From NCBI GenBank assembly GCA_958295665.1, contig OY282558.1, forward strand, positions 19,157,409 through 19,221,408: DNA of 64,000 bases. Reading direction: 5' to 3'. Positions 1 to 12,523 of the stretch are shown piece after piece (within the stretch, counting starts at the first letter, position 1; every line of letters starts with the position of its first letter). The stretch comes from Tipula vernalis. Its lineage: Eukaryota; Arthropoda; Insecta; Diptera; Tipulidae. A program made the translations under genes and the position numbers. Below the pieces are notes generated by a model. The model saw only the letters and a list, made by a program, of their open reading frames with translations, had not been told where the DNA came from and did not search any database.

Positions 1-907
1 GAATTTTTTTAAATTATATGCCAAGGCTTACGATTGTCTGTGATAGGCTACTAATTTTATATCCACTTCTATTATTCACCTCAAAAAATTTATTTTTAAT
101 AAAGACGACCCATTTAAAACTTGAAGCCAGTCTCCCGGAAGAAACCACGCAACCTGGTATAAAGAAGGATAGCAAAAGTTAGTAGCGCAGAACAGTGCTA
201 ACTACAATAAATATATACTGTAAAAGCTGCACTCGGAAGTACATTAAGATTAAATTCTATGGTTATAGGTTCAGAATTTTCTGAATAAGTAATTCAACAG
301 GTTACGCGGCCGATGTTATGACTGGGGCAAATTTCACTTTCGAATTGCAATAACCCATTTTCTTCACTTTTTATACAATGTACCAGGGTTGCTAATTTTG
401 TCAAATTTGAACAACAATTACCAGAGTATATCTTCTCTCACGGCAAAGGCGATATAAATATCGTAGCATTTGATGGACATAAATTGGTGGAAAGACATCA
501 ATCAGACGTTTTATTTAGTTTTGTTTAGCTTATTGTTATCTTACTATAGCTTGCCTCTGAACAATTTGTATTCCATAAGGTTGGTTTGACAATATGCCAC
601 ATTTGTTTCGGATGCCTTAATTTACCTTAGTGCTTCTTTGTATAGTAAATCTTTTTGTATACTTCGGTCTAAATAGATCAAAATATTGAAATCCTGACGA
701 AATATTTGATTGGCCCAACACTACTTTTCCCTGTCTGTAAAATTTAAAAAAAAAAAAAAAAAAAAATGTCCGTCCGTCTGTCTGGACTGGTCCGTCATGG
801 ATTTTTTTTTCACCAATCTGTTTCTATGGTCAAGACGAAGATTTGAAAAGCTTTTGGACTGTACGTCAAGAGGGTGGGCTACTTGTCATACGAATTGACC
901 CAAAATA
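1..907. other. Non-coding AT-rich sequence
   Basis: No coding region is supported. The only notable item is a run of 21 A at 746-766 followed by a short GTCC/GTCTG-rich stretch. This could be an old retroposon tail, but no source element is recognisable. Confidence 0.6.
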
Positions 908-1052
908 CCTGGGCGCTATTTGCGAATTCGATTCGAACGTATTTGAGTTTGAATTAAATCAGATTCGTTCATTTCTTATTTAAATCAAAAACGAATCTTA
1001 TACTTCGGAGAGTCGAATACGTTCGAATCGAATTCACAAACAGCCCCTCAGG
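908..1052. repeat. Short MITE-like inverted repeat
   Basis: The two ends are imperfect inverted copies of about 40 bp. The left end begins CCTGGGCGCTATTTGCGAAT; the reverse complement of the right end begins CCTGAGGGGCTGTTTGTGAA. Both continue into a near-identical GAATTCGATTCGAACGTATT. Inner ATTCGTT/AACGAAT words extend the fold. There is no ORF. A target duplication is not clear (ATA versus TTA at the edges), so the superfamily cannot be assigned. Confidence 0.6.
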
Positions 1053-1087
1053 TTATATAAATATTTATGAGTTTTTTATATGTGCTG

Positions 1088-1198
1088 GTTTGATTATTCA
1101 ATTGGGTATTGAGTTTGGTGTTGATTATAAGGTTAAGTTAAGGGTCAATTTGACGGTTGAGTTGAAGTTGAGTTGGAGTGGCGTTCTGGTTGGATTAG
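1088..1198. repeat. Low-complexity GTTGAGTT-rich tract
   Basis: Repeated GTTGAGTT/GGTTAAGTT words with no fixed period. The complementary composition (CAACTCAA) occurs at about 60660-60815. Confidence 0.5.
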
Positions 1199-1282
1199 AA
1201 TATAGTGAGCTGTTGACTAAAAATGATGTCCATTGTAGTGAGGAGGATTTGTGATTTTTTTTATAAAACTTTTATTGGGATT

Positions 1283-1578
1283 CTATATCTTATCCGATTT
1301 TAATGAAATCCATCATTTCCAATGGAAATGGGATTCTCAAATGATTTTTAGATAAAGTTAGAAAGGAGGAGGGAATATGGCCAAGTACAGGATATTGGAT
1401 ATTTCTTGTTGTAAAGTTATTGCCATATTCTAGAACCTTATCTAAGAATCATTTTAGAATCCACATGTTAAGATTTATCCTATTTGACCATATTCCAGAA
1501 TTTTATCTAAAAATCTTTAAGAATCCCATATATTCATTATCGATGTCAAATTTCATTAAAACCGGTAATAGAAATAGC
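1283..1578. repeat. Imperfect inverted repeat (foldback/MITE candidate)
   Basis: The left arm (1283-1382) and right arm (about 1486-1578) are diverged inverted copies. They share TTTTAATGAAAT, GGGATTCT, GATTTTTAGATAAA and GGAATATGG in the same order once the right arm is reverse-complemented. The spacer of about 100 bp contains partial further copies. No ORF and no clear target duplication. About 22 bp degenerate repeats rich in AAATTGAAGTG follow at 1620-1683. Confidence 0.5.
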
Positions 1579-2571
1579 CAAGTTCTGTTATAATTGGCAA
1601 TACATATAATTTGCTAAAGGTTCAAATTGAAATGTAAAAGTAACAAATTTAAGTGCAAAAGTTTCAATTTGAAGTGTGAAACCTGTATCATAGCAGAAAT
1701 ATTCGTCCGTGTCTGATTTCAGATACGACACTTTGATGATCTGGAATAAGATTTTCTCAATTGGCTGGATTATGAAGAACATTTTTTCGATTAAGGAGTG
1801 TGGTAGTAAACTGCTTTGAAGATTTGAGTTTACTTTTGTTTCATCTTTACCACAGGTTTTGGAATCGTTATGATTTGCGAAAGTTTTCAGGTTTCAGGTA
1901 AGTAGCCCAATATTAGTTTGATTCATTTTTCCGGAAGATTTTTAAGTATATTGCTCTGGTGCTATTTTTGATCAATGTTTTGCTGGATTTTCTTTTTTAA
2001 TTAACGCCGTTTGTATTTAATTAGATTTCTGCAATTACTGCATAATCAGTCATGCATAATCAGCACATATGCTCGCTTTATCTGCGCCACTTCTTTTCTT
2101 GCCCAGTTTTCATCAGGAGACGAATCGAAAGACATGAAATTGTAAGTCGTTTCAGCTTAGATGTATCTCTATATACAGAGAGATACTATTGTATCTCTTC
2201 ATTAAATTCTTTACATAAGGTTACTTTCAGATGTTTGGTTGCTTTATTTAAATTTGAGTTATGGTACGTTGGTTGTCTTTGTAATTAAGAATTCTTTTAT
2301 ATTGAGCGTTTTATCATTAACCGACTTTGATTCGTCAGGAATCTATAGGTGGCGACAGTTTTAGTAGTGATCAATTCATTCACATTCAGATTCAGATCAG
2401 ATTTTGCTGCCCTTTGTTATACAAAAGTCCCGTAAACCGGAAATTTTTCTTTCCTGGCGTAATTACGTCATGTGAGTACTGTACAGTGTCCTATTTAGAG
2501 TCAAACAGTTGCGTTTATTTTGTATTTTCTTTAAGAATAATTATTTTAAATTAATTTGTTGTGTTAATTAA

Positions 2572-2619
2572 TAAACCATGAGTATCCGAAATGATTAAAC
2601 CATGAGTATCCGAAATGTT
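2572..2619. repeat. 24 bp tandem duplication
   Basis: Two adjacent copies of a 24 bp unit (TAAACCATGAGTATCCGAAA followed by TGAT or TGTT) differ only at their last bases. Confidence 0.85.
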
Positions 2620-2795
2620 GTACTCATCGCTAATAACTGAGTTGAACGGATAATTTAAGACCAAATTGTGTAACCACAACCAATATGACCAAATTGTCCA
2701 ATTTGTTTAGTACTTAGAATTAATAACTGAGGTCCAGAACGCTATACTTCAGGCAGTGCTAATTAATTCTTAATTTTGTGCATTTTTTATTTTGA

Positions 2796-2903
2796 TCGAT
2801 TATGTACCCTATGATGAATGACTCCTGCTCAAAATAGGATGTCCTAAAATTTGTGTAATAATAAATAAATAAATAAATAAATAAAATAAATAAAAATAAA
2901 TAC
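2796..2903 (+). repeat. TAAA-tailed retroposon 3' end, copy 1
   Basis: A short segment with ATGATGAATGACTCCTGCTC and CAAAATAGGATGTCC leads into a (TAAA)n microsatellite at about 2860-2903. A related segment with the same order of words and a TAAA tail lies at 3109-3220. Shared 3' ends with A-rich simple-repeat tails are the usual footprint of 5'-truncated LINE or SINE copies. The source element is not in the window. Confidence 0.45.
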
Positions 2904-3108
2904 TGCGAAATACGTCTAACCGCACTCGCATGATGTAATCACAGCCTCACAGCTAAAAAACGTCCAGTAAGCCGGATAATACAACAAATGGACGAGTATA
3001 TATGCAACGAAGTTTACAAAGTGGGAGGTTTTATCTAAATGGAACCGAACGGAGATGAGCACAATATTTCCTGAACTCGAAGATAACAATTTTAATTTAA
3101 AAGTTAGT

Positions 3109-3220
3109 CAAATTTTGTACACTCCATTATGAATGAGCCAATATGCTCAAAATAGTCTGTACATCCAAAAAAAATATTATAAATAAATAAATGAAATACA
3201 AAATAATTAAATTAAATTAA
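3109..3220 (+). repeat. TAAA-tailed retroposon 3' end, copy 2
   Basis: Shares ATGAATGA...GCTCAAAATAG...GT.C with copy 1 at 2796-2903, followed by an ATAAATAAATAAAT tail and an ATTAA run. It is diverged from copy 1, so these are two separate old insertions and not a recent duplication. Confidence 0.4.
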
Positions 3221-3779
3221 ATTATTCGTCATTTGGAAAAGTTTCGGGAAACTGCGATTTTTTCTTTCTTCTTCTAAAGTACGAATACTTTTTTAAATTC
3301 AGTATGCCTTTGATGTTGGCTGACTTAAACTTTTGGCGTACATTGAAGTACCGTCGGCTGCAGAAACTACTCATTTCTTAAGGAACAACGCAGGTTCTAG
3401 ATAATTTATTCAGTTTTACTGCTAAACAGCTTCCGATGTATCATTGTGATTTGTATAAAAATCAATAAATTGTTAAAACTTTCTTCCTAGAAAAAATACC
3501 TAACAGCGCATGGAAACCTTTTCTTGTTTCCTTCATTTGAAGCGTCTTTGTCTTTGTCTGAATAAGTCTTTGTTGGAAAGCATTCGTTTAAGCTTTTTTC
3601 GAACTAATACATCCTTTGGGGTCTTTACAGGCATTTCAAAATTGTTTAGGGTTGGAAGAACCCGTAAAAAATGCAATATAGACGCTCATTTAATTCAATT
3701 TTTTAAATCTAACTCACGAAATAAGATTATTTTAACCAATCCAAGACTTGATAATAGAAAGAATTTATAGGGGCTAAAA

Positions 3780-3823
3780 AAAATTTTAGGTGGAGGGACG
3801 AAATTCGTAGTTACGCCACTGCG
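3780..3823. repeat. hAT-type terminal end (right end only)
   Basis: The segment ends GTAGTTACGCCACTG. Its reverse complement, CAGTGGCGTAACTAC, matches the left terminus of the complete hAT-like element at 40904. The partner left end was not found within the preceding 3.8 kb, so this is a truncated copy or its other end lies outside the window. Confidence 0.5.
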
Positions 3824-6800
3824 ATCCAGTTTATCGTCTTGAACCCAATTGAACAGTTGTTGTCATCTCTTGTAAGGAACTTACCTCCCAGAGTTTTGAA
3901 GTATAATTTGGACAATAAACTGGCGGATATAATGCATTTTCATGTCTAATCCTCCAGAAAGATTTCATTGTCTGTATAGTAGACATCTGGAATTACGTGT
4001 TTCCCTTAAGTTTTTATTGCTTCAGGTTCCAGTACAACTTTAAAGATTTGTTGAAATTTGCTGTCGCGACTTGTAACGTTAATAACAATCTCCACTTTAA
4101 AGTTAGTTTTTGTTAGCTCTACGCTGATTCCTTCAAGTTGCACAGTGAACTTTTAAGCTGTATATGTAAAAGTACTTATCGTTATTTTTGGGTTTGGTTC
4201 ACCCGCAAATAATACAGCTTCTTACAACTTTTTGCAATACTTTTGCCAACATCTTTGACAAATCAGTGATAAAATTAGTTGGAAACCTGCATGACATTGC
4301 TTTTAAAAACAAGGTTCTAAAAGCAATCTCTCACCGGCTTGAGTCTATTTAAATTCGGTATTTCAGAGGAATAAAACCAATTTTAACAAATTCAATTTAA
4401 TTTTTAAATTTGAAGCGACTTAAATTTTACCTTACAATCAATATCTTAATGTCTTAAACAGAAAACCGATGTATCCTCGATAAACAATTTTCGCGACATT
4501 GAAGGTTTGAGTTTTTAGAAAAAGTCCTAGTACTGTTTGGTATTTGTCTCGTTAGGTTGCGCCGGGAGTAAAAAGTAATATTGGAAAATCAATCTGATAG
4601 TGAGATATCTAGAGACATTTACATTTAGTACGTTAAATTTTATAAATCTATCTCAGTAGACAAAATAGGTTGAACCTAAGGTAACGTTGTCAGGCGGCAT
4701 TGTTCACCTCATACTGAATGTTTCATTATTTAGACACCATTCCACCGAAGAAGTAGAAAATAATTTGGGTATATTTTTGTAAATTTTAGGAAAAAGAAAA
4801 TGCCTTTAAGAATTTAGGATAATACGAAATGTTATAACACATAAAGCTTTCAATAATAAAACCTATTTTATCTCACACACTCGGTACACCTCATCCCCAT
4901 TAAAAATACCAACCCTATATGTATAGAAAGAATAGAATACATTGTGTGACTGACCATGACCATACAAATAATAAAAATGTAAAAATTATAACATTTTAAA
5001 ATTATTAAATAAAAAAAAATCCATAATAATAATTAATACAAATAAAAACGGAGAGGATAATAGAAATATGTAACAATAAAATATAATTTAGAAATAAAAT
5101 TACAATTAATTTCGCATGCGCTACCATAAAATTATAAAATTTCCGAAACCACTTGTTGCATGTTGATTTCGGTCAAACAAATTTCCCTTTCCTAATTCCC
5201 TCTCTGACACGCATATAATATTCTTCTATAATATTATATACAGAGAGCAAAAATATAGAGAATGAGACGTAACCGAATTTTCCGACAAATTTTCATTCTC
5301 AAACAATACGAAAGACGTTTTTTTTTTTACTATAAAGCAACATTACAGCCGCAATCGAAATTACGATGACGGTGATGTACTTGTAGTCGTCGTAAAACAG
5401 CAGGAAATTTGTTGCCTCTATACCTACAGTACAGTAAATATTTTGTTTTATTCGAGTTTTTCCACTTTTCCTTGAGTTTATTTTTTGTATATAGAAAAAA
5501 AAAAAAAAAAAACCAAACAAAACAAAGAATCATTCTTGTTAACAATATTCAGTTGAATTTTCATATTCGAAGTGATTGGACGCGATCGAATATTATCCGT
5601 TTTGTATGCCGAAATTCCAATCATTTGTTATAAATTATTTAAGAAAAAAAAATTAGTTGAGTGAAAATTTTGTTTTGTTTAATATTTATTTTGTAGTGAA
5701 AATTTAAAAATAAAAAAATAAAACACTCAAAGAATTTTTTTCGCGGTATTTGGTTTGTGATTAAATTAAAATAACAGAATATTAATTTTTATTTTTTTTA
5801 GTGTACAAAATGTTCACAAATTATAAGAAATTACGAGTATTTTATGTTTGTTTGGCTGTGTGTGTGCGTGTGCGATTAATTAAATTTTAGTAATTAATTT
5901 TTAATTATTTACGACCAAAATTGAATAAATAATGGTTAATTACTGTTTCATGATTTATTTTGACATAATTTTGTATATTTTAAATGAGTGGTAATTTTTT
6001 AGTGTTAAAATAAAAAATTTATGTGATAATAAATAAAAAAATAAAGTTTAATTGTTGTTTAAAGTGGCTATAATAAAACTAACCGAGTATAATTTAAATA
6101 TAGTTTTCAAGCGAATTTATTACCTACTCTTCATACTGTTGATATTTTGATCAAAAAAGTTTAAGGTAGGTTATGATCTTGTTGTATAGAGATATGTATA
6201 AGGTCTATTTAAAACTTAATTTAATCACAAAACTGTCAAATATATACAATTGCTACAGATTATACAGAACGGCACAATCCAAAATTAGATTTGGTTTTTA
6301 CGTCGTTGCGAGATATAAAAATATGTCATAAAAATATATTTTTTAATGTCAATAAAAGCTCTGGAGGAAAATGTTCTGGGTTTGTGTGCATGTAACACGT
6401 GCTTGTACACAATGTTGGTATTTAGAGCTAGAAGCAATATTTATACAAAATAGCAGATGTATTTATCTTATTAGTTTTTCACCAAAAAATGTAATATAAA
6501 ATGTTAGAGCTCATAACCCATACACCACTCTCAAAAGCTTCGAAAAAATTTCTGCATTGCAGATTGTTGTGTGATAAAAAACAAAATTTGTTTATTTCTG
6601 TTATTTAAATAATTTGTATTTTAAATATAAATACTAACATTTGTTTAGAAACCTTTATTGTGCAATTTTAATAAAAGCTCCTTGGAAAGTTTATTATACT
6701 AAGTTTATTATAAAAGCTTATAACAATATGGCCTAACCGTTTGAAACTGAAACTTTTTATCTAACATATTTAAGGAATTATGGCTGCTTTAAAATTATGC

Positions 6801-8290
6801 AATTTTGAAAGCTATAAAGATAGAGTCTACTAATTTCTAATTGGCGAATTTTCGATATATCAAAATTATTGCGAGTCGAATTCATTTTTCCTGCTTGGTT
6901 TCGAATTATCACAAAAGTAACGGTAAATTAGAAGGGAAGGATTATAAACTTCTAACTTTTCAGATTTTTACATTTTTTTTTTTTTCAGATTACCGATTGT
7001 ATAGTATCATCGCCAATTTAAAGCTGATTTTTTGGTAGTGTACAAAGGTCGATATGTCCCGCATTTTCATTAAGTAATTTCTTAGGCACAGGGGTTTAAA
7101 GCTATTCAATATAATGGCGTTTCCTGGAGTTTCTCGGGGTTTCTCTGCTCCAATATCTTTGATTTTGTTTGTTCATGTTACCCTTGAGGTAGAAGTGGGG
7201 TTCCTCACTAAAGCAGATTTTCCTCAACGCGATTCACTTTAGTTCTTTCTGTAGACTCTTGAACTTTTTTGATTTTGAATGAACGATACTTTAAATTTCG
7301 AATGACTTTATGTGAACTAGTTCGGAAAACTTGGGAAACACTGGTAAGTTGTCAAATAGATATCCTTGGATTATCTTCAATAAGAGAAAATATTCGCACA
7401 TGATTTTAGGGAACGTTTATTAATGCAGGTCGATGTCGATGTTGATTTTTAACTGTCCCGAATATTTTAAATTTCTTAAACAAACTAAATATGGCAGATC
7501 TACTGGGCGATATTTGTTGTAATTGTACTTGAAATTCCCGCTTTATTTCTTCAATTGTCTTTTTTGTAAATGCTAAAAACTTTAGATTAAGATCTCTTTA
7601 GCATAAACATTTGACTATGTCACTAATTGGCACGACAATTTTCTCACTCCTTTAATGCGAAACTTAAAACACAGAGCAACTTAAAGCATTTTACCTGCAG
7701 TGTTAAAGGACTGCATCTATTGTTTTGCTGTAAAATTTGGAATTCAACAAAATCTGAATATAAAATTTTTTGCAGGTAAGAGCAAAAAAATTCGGAATGC
7801 AGAATAATTTTTGCAAAACTATTTTTTATATTCAGGAAGTCTATTTCTGGTTCTTGTCTGGCAAGAAGCTTCAAAAATTACAGAAATTAAACCTTTGAGG
7901 AAAATACGTAATAGGGCTCCAGGCAGTATCTAAAAGCTCCAATTTGAGATAAGTTTGAGTACATCTGAAGCCCTCTCTCTTGTCCTGAAAAACTAGCTTT
8001 GTGCAAATGAAATTATTTGGTTGGCATTTTCGTGTTTTGATAACTGTTAATAAGTCTCGACACAATTATTTATGTGCTTAATAATCTTTGGTTTAGCCTG
8101 GTGTTTTCACTCATAATTAGTATGTTACGCAATTAAACGAGACAAAAAATACGAAAAAAATGCGAGAACGGAAGTAATGAAATGTCAAATAGGACAGCAA
8201 CTTTAACAAATTTTAGTATGAATTTTTATTCAAAAGCTAAATTATTACGCAGTACAAAGTGGTATTCAAATTTTAACAATTTTTGACGAT
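3824..8290. other. No gene seen; AT-rich, simple repeats
   Basis: Long AT-rich stretch. Visible items are a short (GT)n tract near 5850-5874 and A or T runs near 5318, 5495 and 6970. The short open frames here are compositionally driven (poly-Phe or poly-Lys) and show no domain. Confidence 0.6.
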
Positions 8291-8460
8291 TTTAGGTTAA
8301 ATGTTAAACGTCGCTAGAGTTACCAGTGGCAAAACGGCATGAGCAGTATTTATATGTTTATAGTAACAGGACGTCTTGCTTTCTCCCGACATGTTCTGGT
8401 TTTCAGTGCAAGGTTATCACTGGAATAATGCACAAGCGACCATTCATCCGTTCGTTATTT

Positions 8461-8715
8461 GAGGAGTGTCTGATCAAAAGTGGCTATTTACATCTTACTT
8501 TTTGCTACTTACTTTTGATTACTTTTTATTAGTAAATAGCTTGTTTTGGCCAAAATCAAGAATTTTAGGGATATTTTTCTTAGAGAAATTGGGAATTTTT
8601 GGTCCATGCTGGAAATAGCCACTTTTGGTCTATTTCAATTAAAAAATTCTTCCCTAATAGAAAAAAAATATCATTTTAGAAAATGTAAATAGCCACTTTT
8701 GATCAGACACTCCTC
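8461..8715. mobile_element. MITE with 33 bp perfect terminal inverted repeats
   Basis: The ends 8461-8493 and 8683-8715 are exact inverted copies of 33 bp, beginning GAGGAGTGTCTGATCAAAAG. The element is flanked on both sides by ATTT (8457-8460 and 8716-8719), a probable 4 bp target duplication. Inside, the word AAATAGCCACTTTTG of the terminus recurs in degenerate form, giving a sub-terminal repeat. It is 255 bp long and non-coding. The superfamily is not certain; a 4 bp duplication excludes the TA, TTAA and 8 bp groups. Confidence 0.8.
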
Positions 8716-8752
8716 ATTTATTACAAGGATCCTGAGAGGAGTTCAGTGAAAC

Positions 8753-9222
8753 ATGCTATATACTTTCATTATTATTTCTAATTGTATGGAATACGATAGC
8801 ATCGCAGAACATCTCTTCAAAACTAAAATGATTCAATTTATAACAAAAGTAATACCATCGAACATCAAAAAGATTTTCTATATGTCTGACGGAGCTATAA
8901 CACAATATAAAAATAAAAATAATTTAATTAATCTAAGCCATGATGAAGAAGATTTTAACATCGCAGCTGAGTGGCATTTTCATCCTACCAGTCACGGCAA
9001 AGGGGCGTGTGATGGTGTTGGTGGAACATTTAAAACAGGTGCCTATCGCTACAGTTTAACAAAGGCATCAATTCAAACTCCACAACAGCTATACGAATGG
9101 AGTGATCATGGAAAGCAACAATGCATTTTGTATATGCAACGAAAGCAGAGTATAATGAAGTCAACTTACACTTGAAAAGTCGTTATCAAAGTGCAATTAC
9201 TATAAAGGGAACTCATGATTAG
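8753..9222 (+). pseudogene. Broken copy of an uncharacterised invertebrate repeat-encoded protein
   Basis: An open frame at 8753-9175 encodes YMSDGAITQYKNKNN, then EWHF and SHGKGACDGVGG, then a PQQLYEW motif. I recognise this motif order from a family of unnamed proteins repeated in insect and cnidarian genomes; its biochemical function is not established. From about 9130 the similarity continues in another frame (HFVYATKAEYNEV ... SAITIKGTHD) to a stop at 9220-9222, so there is one frameshift near 9125-9140. The N-terminal part of the family is absent here. Upstream lies the MITE at 8461-8715, and a Tc1-like fragment begins immediately downstream. The SDG, HGKG and CDG residues look like conserved polar or catalytic positions, but that is an inference. 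Confidence 0.6.
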
Positions 9223-9228
9223 CGGCCA

Positions 9229-9560
9229 TCTTTTAGCGGAAAAAATTGATAGAGGGAAAACCGTTTTTGGATCCTTTATCAATAATATTAAAAATTATGG
9301 TAAAAATAGAGAAGGACGCATTGTGGAGGCTACAACGGCCACGGATAAATGGGCGGTTATTCGATCAGCTTCAAATTCAGGCTTATCTGCATAAAATAAG
9401 GCAAAAGCCGGAGTCAAAGCTAGCTTATCAACGGTTCGACGTGTGATTAACAATGCTACGCATCTTAAATTGAAAAAAAAACTCAAAATAAACCTCCTTT
9501 AAATGCATCATGCAAAGCAAACCGGTGGAACCGGTTTGCATTTTCGGACTCATTGAAATT
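9229..9560 (+). pseudogene. Tc1-like transposase, N-terminal fragment
   Basis: Reading from 9229 gives EKIDRGKTVFGSF, then EGRIVEATTATDKWAVIRSA, SGLSA, a stop, ASLSTVRRVINN and HLKLKK. The order GR..xATTxxTDxxxxRxA...SxSTVRRxI is the second helix-turn-helix and linker of Tc1 transposases. A shifted frame continues with PLNASCKANRW near 9500. No catalytic D..D..E part follows and no terminal repeats are visible, so this is a short decayed fragment. A 10 bp hairpin (GCAAACCGGT/ACCGGTTTGC) lies at about 9513-9535. Confidence 0.5.
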
Positions 9561-9983
9561 AAGTTTTTTTTTCGTCGGAAAATTTTTATTGAAAATTTAA
9601 TTAAAAATAATAAATTAAGACTAATTAACAAAGCTTTTTACCGTAGCTTTCATAAGCTACAACTATTCACTACTGGTCGTAATCAAGTGACGCATTTTAA
9701 TTGCACGTTTTTTACTACATTATGAATAACGAATAAAACAGAGGTAACGGTTTTATTGTTGTTATCTGTTTTACAGTTATTTCAAAAAGCAACAATGTAC
9801 TCTAAAATGCATGTAAAAAGTAATATTCTAATTGCAGAAATGTGGAAGTTATTGACATTTGAAATCAATATAATAGGTGTCTTAATTAAGTGAAGCGGAG
9901 TGTATAATCATTAGGTTGCTACATTTTTTTTTTCGACAGTCTTCTGTGGTGATTTGAGCCTCCTCCAACTTTTCATTACTTAC

Positions 9984-10289
9984 TACGTATTTTAAACTGT
10001 ATGTCTTGCAAATTGAAAAGTCGTCGAAAAGTAACCTCGTAGACTGCCTTTTCACCAAGCATCTATGAGGAAATAGCGAAAGCTTCAAAATTTGAAAAGT
10101 TTAATTTGAAAAGTCTTCTGAGGCACACAGCATTACTACGTAATTTAAACTGTTTGTCGTACAAATTGAAAAGTCGTCGAAAAGTAACCTCGTAAAGTGC
10201 CTTTTCACCAAGCATCTACATATGAGGAAATAACGAAAGCTTCAAAATTTGAAAAGTTTAGTTTGAAAAGCCTTCTGAGACACACATCA
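9984..10289. repeat. 153 bp tandem duplication
   Basis: Two adjacent copies (9984-10136 and 10137-10289) share long blocks including AAATTGAAAAGTCGTCGAAA, AGTAACCTCGTA, GCCTTTTCACCAAGCATCTA and GAAAGCTTCAAAATTTGAAA. Divergence is limited to substitutions and a few small indels (for example an extra ACATAT in copy 2). Non-coding. Confidence 0.85.
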
Positions 10290-12523
10290 TTAAAACCTTT
10301 CCTGGTTTTTATATGTCAATGTTTTGGTTTTTTAAACTGGTTTCAGAATTCGTACAGATTTAGTCGTTTTAATCTATAGTCACCCAAGGTTTGTACCAAA
10401 CCAAAATCTAAAAAGAACTCATCAGAAAAAGGCATAAATATTTATTTTTCAAACATAAAAAATAAATACTCCTAATCTCCATTTCGGGACTATTACTGAT
10501 CCTATTTTATCAATTGCATAGAAACGTCATTACAAATTCTCACCATTGAGTACAAAACAGTATTTTTTGTGCAAAATATGTAGTTTGTTTAACGAAATGT
10601 TCTGTAATACTGAACTGACTAATACCGAATTTTGTTATTGTTTGTTAGGTTTATTTTAATCTTTGGGCTGCTATTTTATAACCCTCATGAAATACCATTC
10701 ATTGCGGCATTACAGGTTTGGTATAAAGGTCGAAGTTTATTTATAAGTATTCCTGTTGTTTTAAATTATTTCAAATATCAATCGTAACTGTGTTACACAT
10801 TTGAATCCATGATGTAAAATAAATCTGCGTCATACTGACATATATCAATATCAAATTTGAGTTCCAATTAAAAGCGAAATAATAAAAACGCGGGTAGTAA
10901 ATGCGATATTGACGACATTAGAAACCATCTACCGTTGTTTCAAATTATATATGGTATTTCCATGCGAAATCTTGACGAAATAACAATTTAAAATAAAATA
11001 AAAATACAAAACAACAGTACTTGAACCCAACCCCGCCCCTAGTCAACAAGAACCTTTTCATATTTTGCGTATCGATCTAATTGCGCTATCAAATCACAAA
11101 ATTAATAACTTTCATCCGCATACATATAATATATCCACCCCATACAAAAAAAAAAGTGGGAAAAGTCGTTTTATTTTATGTATATTTTATACGCTATTTG
11201 TTTGTTGTAATAATAAATTGAATTTTCGCATTTAAATTAAATTTTAAAAGCAAAAATTTTTTGAATTTACAAAATCTCAGTGGAAATTGAAATTAAATAA
11301 AATAAAAAGTAACTACTTTAACCTAAATATTTGAATTAATTATTTCGTTATATTTTGTAAGTGTTCATCATAATGATATACTTTCGATAAAAAGGTGGTG
11401 GTGGGTGGGATACATTATCTATTAAGAAATAAAGATTTTTTTTTGAGGATAATTCCCAGTGCACCCGCAATTTTATGTTTTTTTATACGACAATTTCCAC
11501 TTAAAAAAATATTTATACGCATTGAAATTCTAGAAGCGTTTATTGCGTAACATCACTGTTTCATTTATTTTTGAAGCTTTATAATGATAATGTGATTAAG
11601 ATTTTCAGTGGGAAAGGTACTGCGGTTTTTTTTTATATCTTTACAGATACAAACAAGAAGACATTCTTGTGTAAAATGAATATAAAAAAATGCTTTTCGC
11701 TTTCTTTTTCATAAACTTGAAAATATATAACGTAAAAAAGTTTTGCTAAACATAAACAAAAATGTGGATGAACCGGGTAATTACAATGAGTTTTTTTTAT
11801 GTATTAGTAAAAAAAAAAATATATATTAAACCTTTCTTTGAGAACATAACTCTGATCTGGTTTCAAATGATTTTAGCGGCACGTTTTATATAACGTGACT
11901 GAAGTACTTGGAAGAGCTTTTTTTAAGAAGCTTAAAGAATTTTGTACTTTTTTTTGTGTAATAAAATAAAAATATAAAATTTAAATCAACAATATATAAA
12001 AATCAGCTTTTAATCTACTTAAAAGCTTTTTGTATTTTATTTCAATCTGCGCACACTGTAATAATTTTGTTGTTGTTTGGAATGATAATACATTATGTAT
12101 TGTATATTGACATTTTAATTTAATCCGTCAATAATTAATTTAACAACAAACATTGAGGAGCCTTTAATATAATTTGAATTGTCATTAAATGCCAAATACA
12201 TTTTAATTTCGCAAAAATAAACATTTCCAGAAAATTCTTAAAAAAATTAAATTAATTTTAAGCGAAGATGAAATTAAAAACTGAAAGATCTCATTAATTT
12301 ATTAGTAATTCTATTGTGTATTGTGAAGTTTTTAGAAAATTCTATATTTAATTTTGTTTATCTCTTGTTACGAGAGACTCAAAATCACGTTTCGCTTTAA
12401 TTATATTAACTTTATCAACATCCTTGTAGTAATGTTATCTAGAAAGCAATATCCATCTTGATAAAATCCATTTTTGACATAAAACCCACTATTGACATTT
12501 TCTGATACATGCTCAAAACAAGT
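10290..12523. other. No gene seen
   Basis: AT-rich sequence with T and A runs (for example 11439-11446 and 11811-11819). No coding domain, tandem array or terminal repeat pair was recognised. Confidence 0.55.

Noticed and set aside
5299..5633. Overlapping frames on both strands with poly-Phe or poly-Lys
   Set aside because: Produced by A/T homopolymers around 5318 and 5495; no domain and no conserved context.
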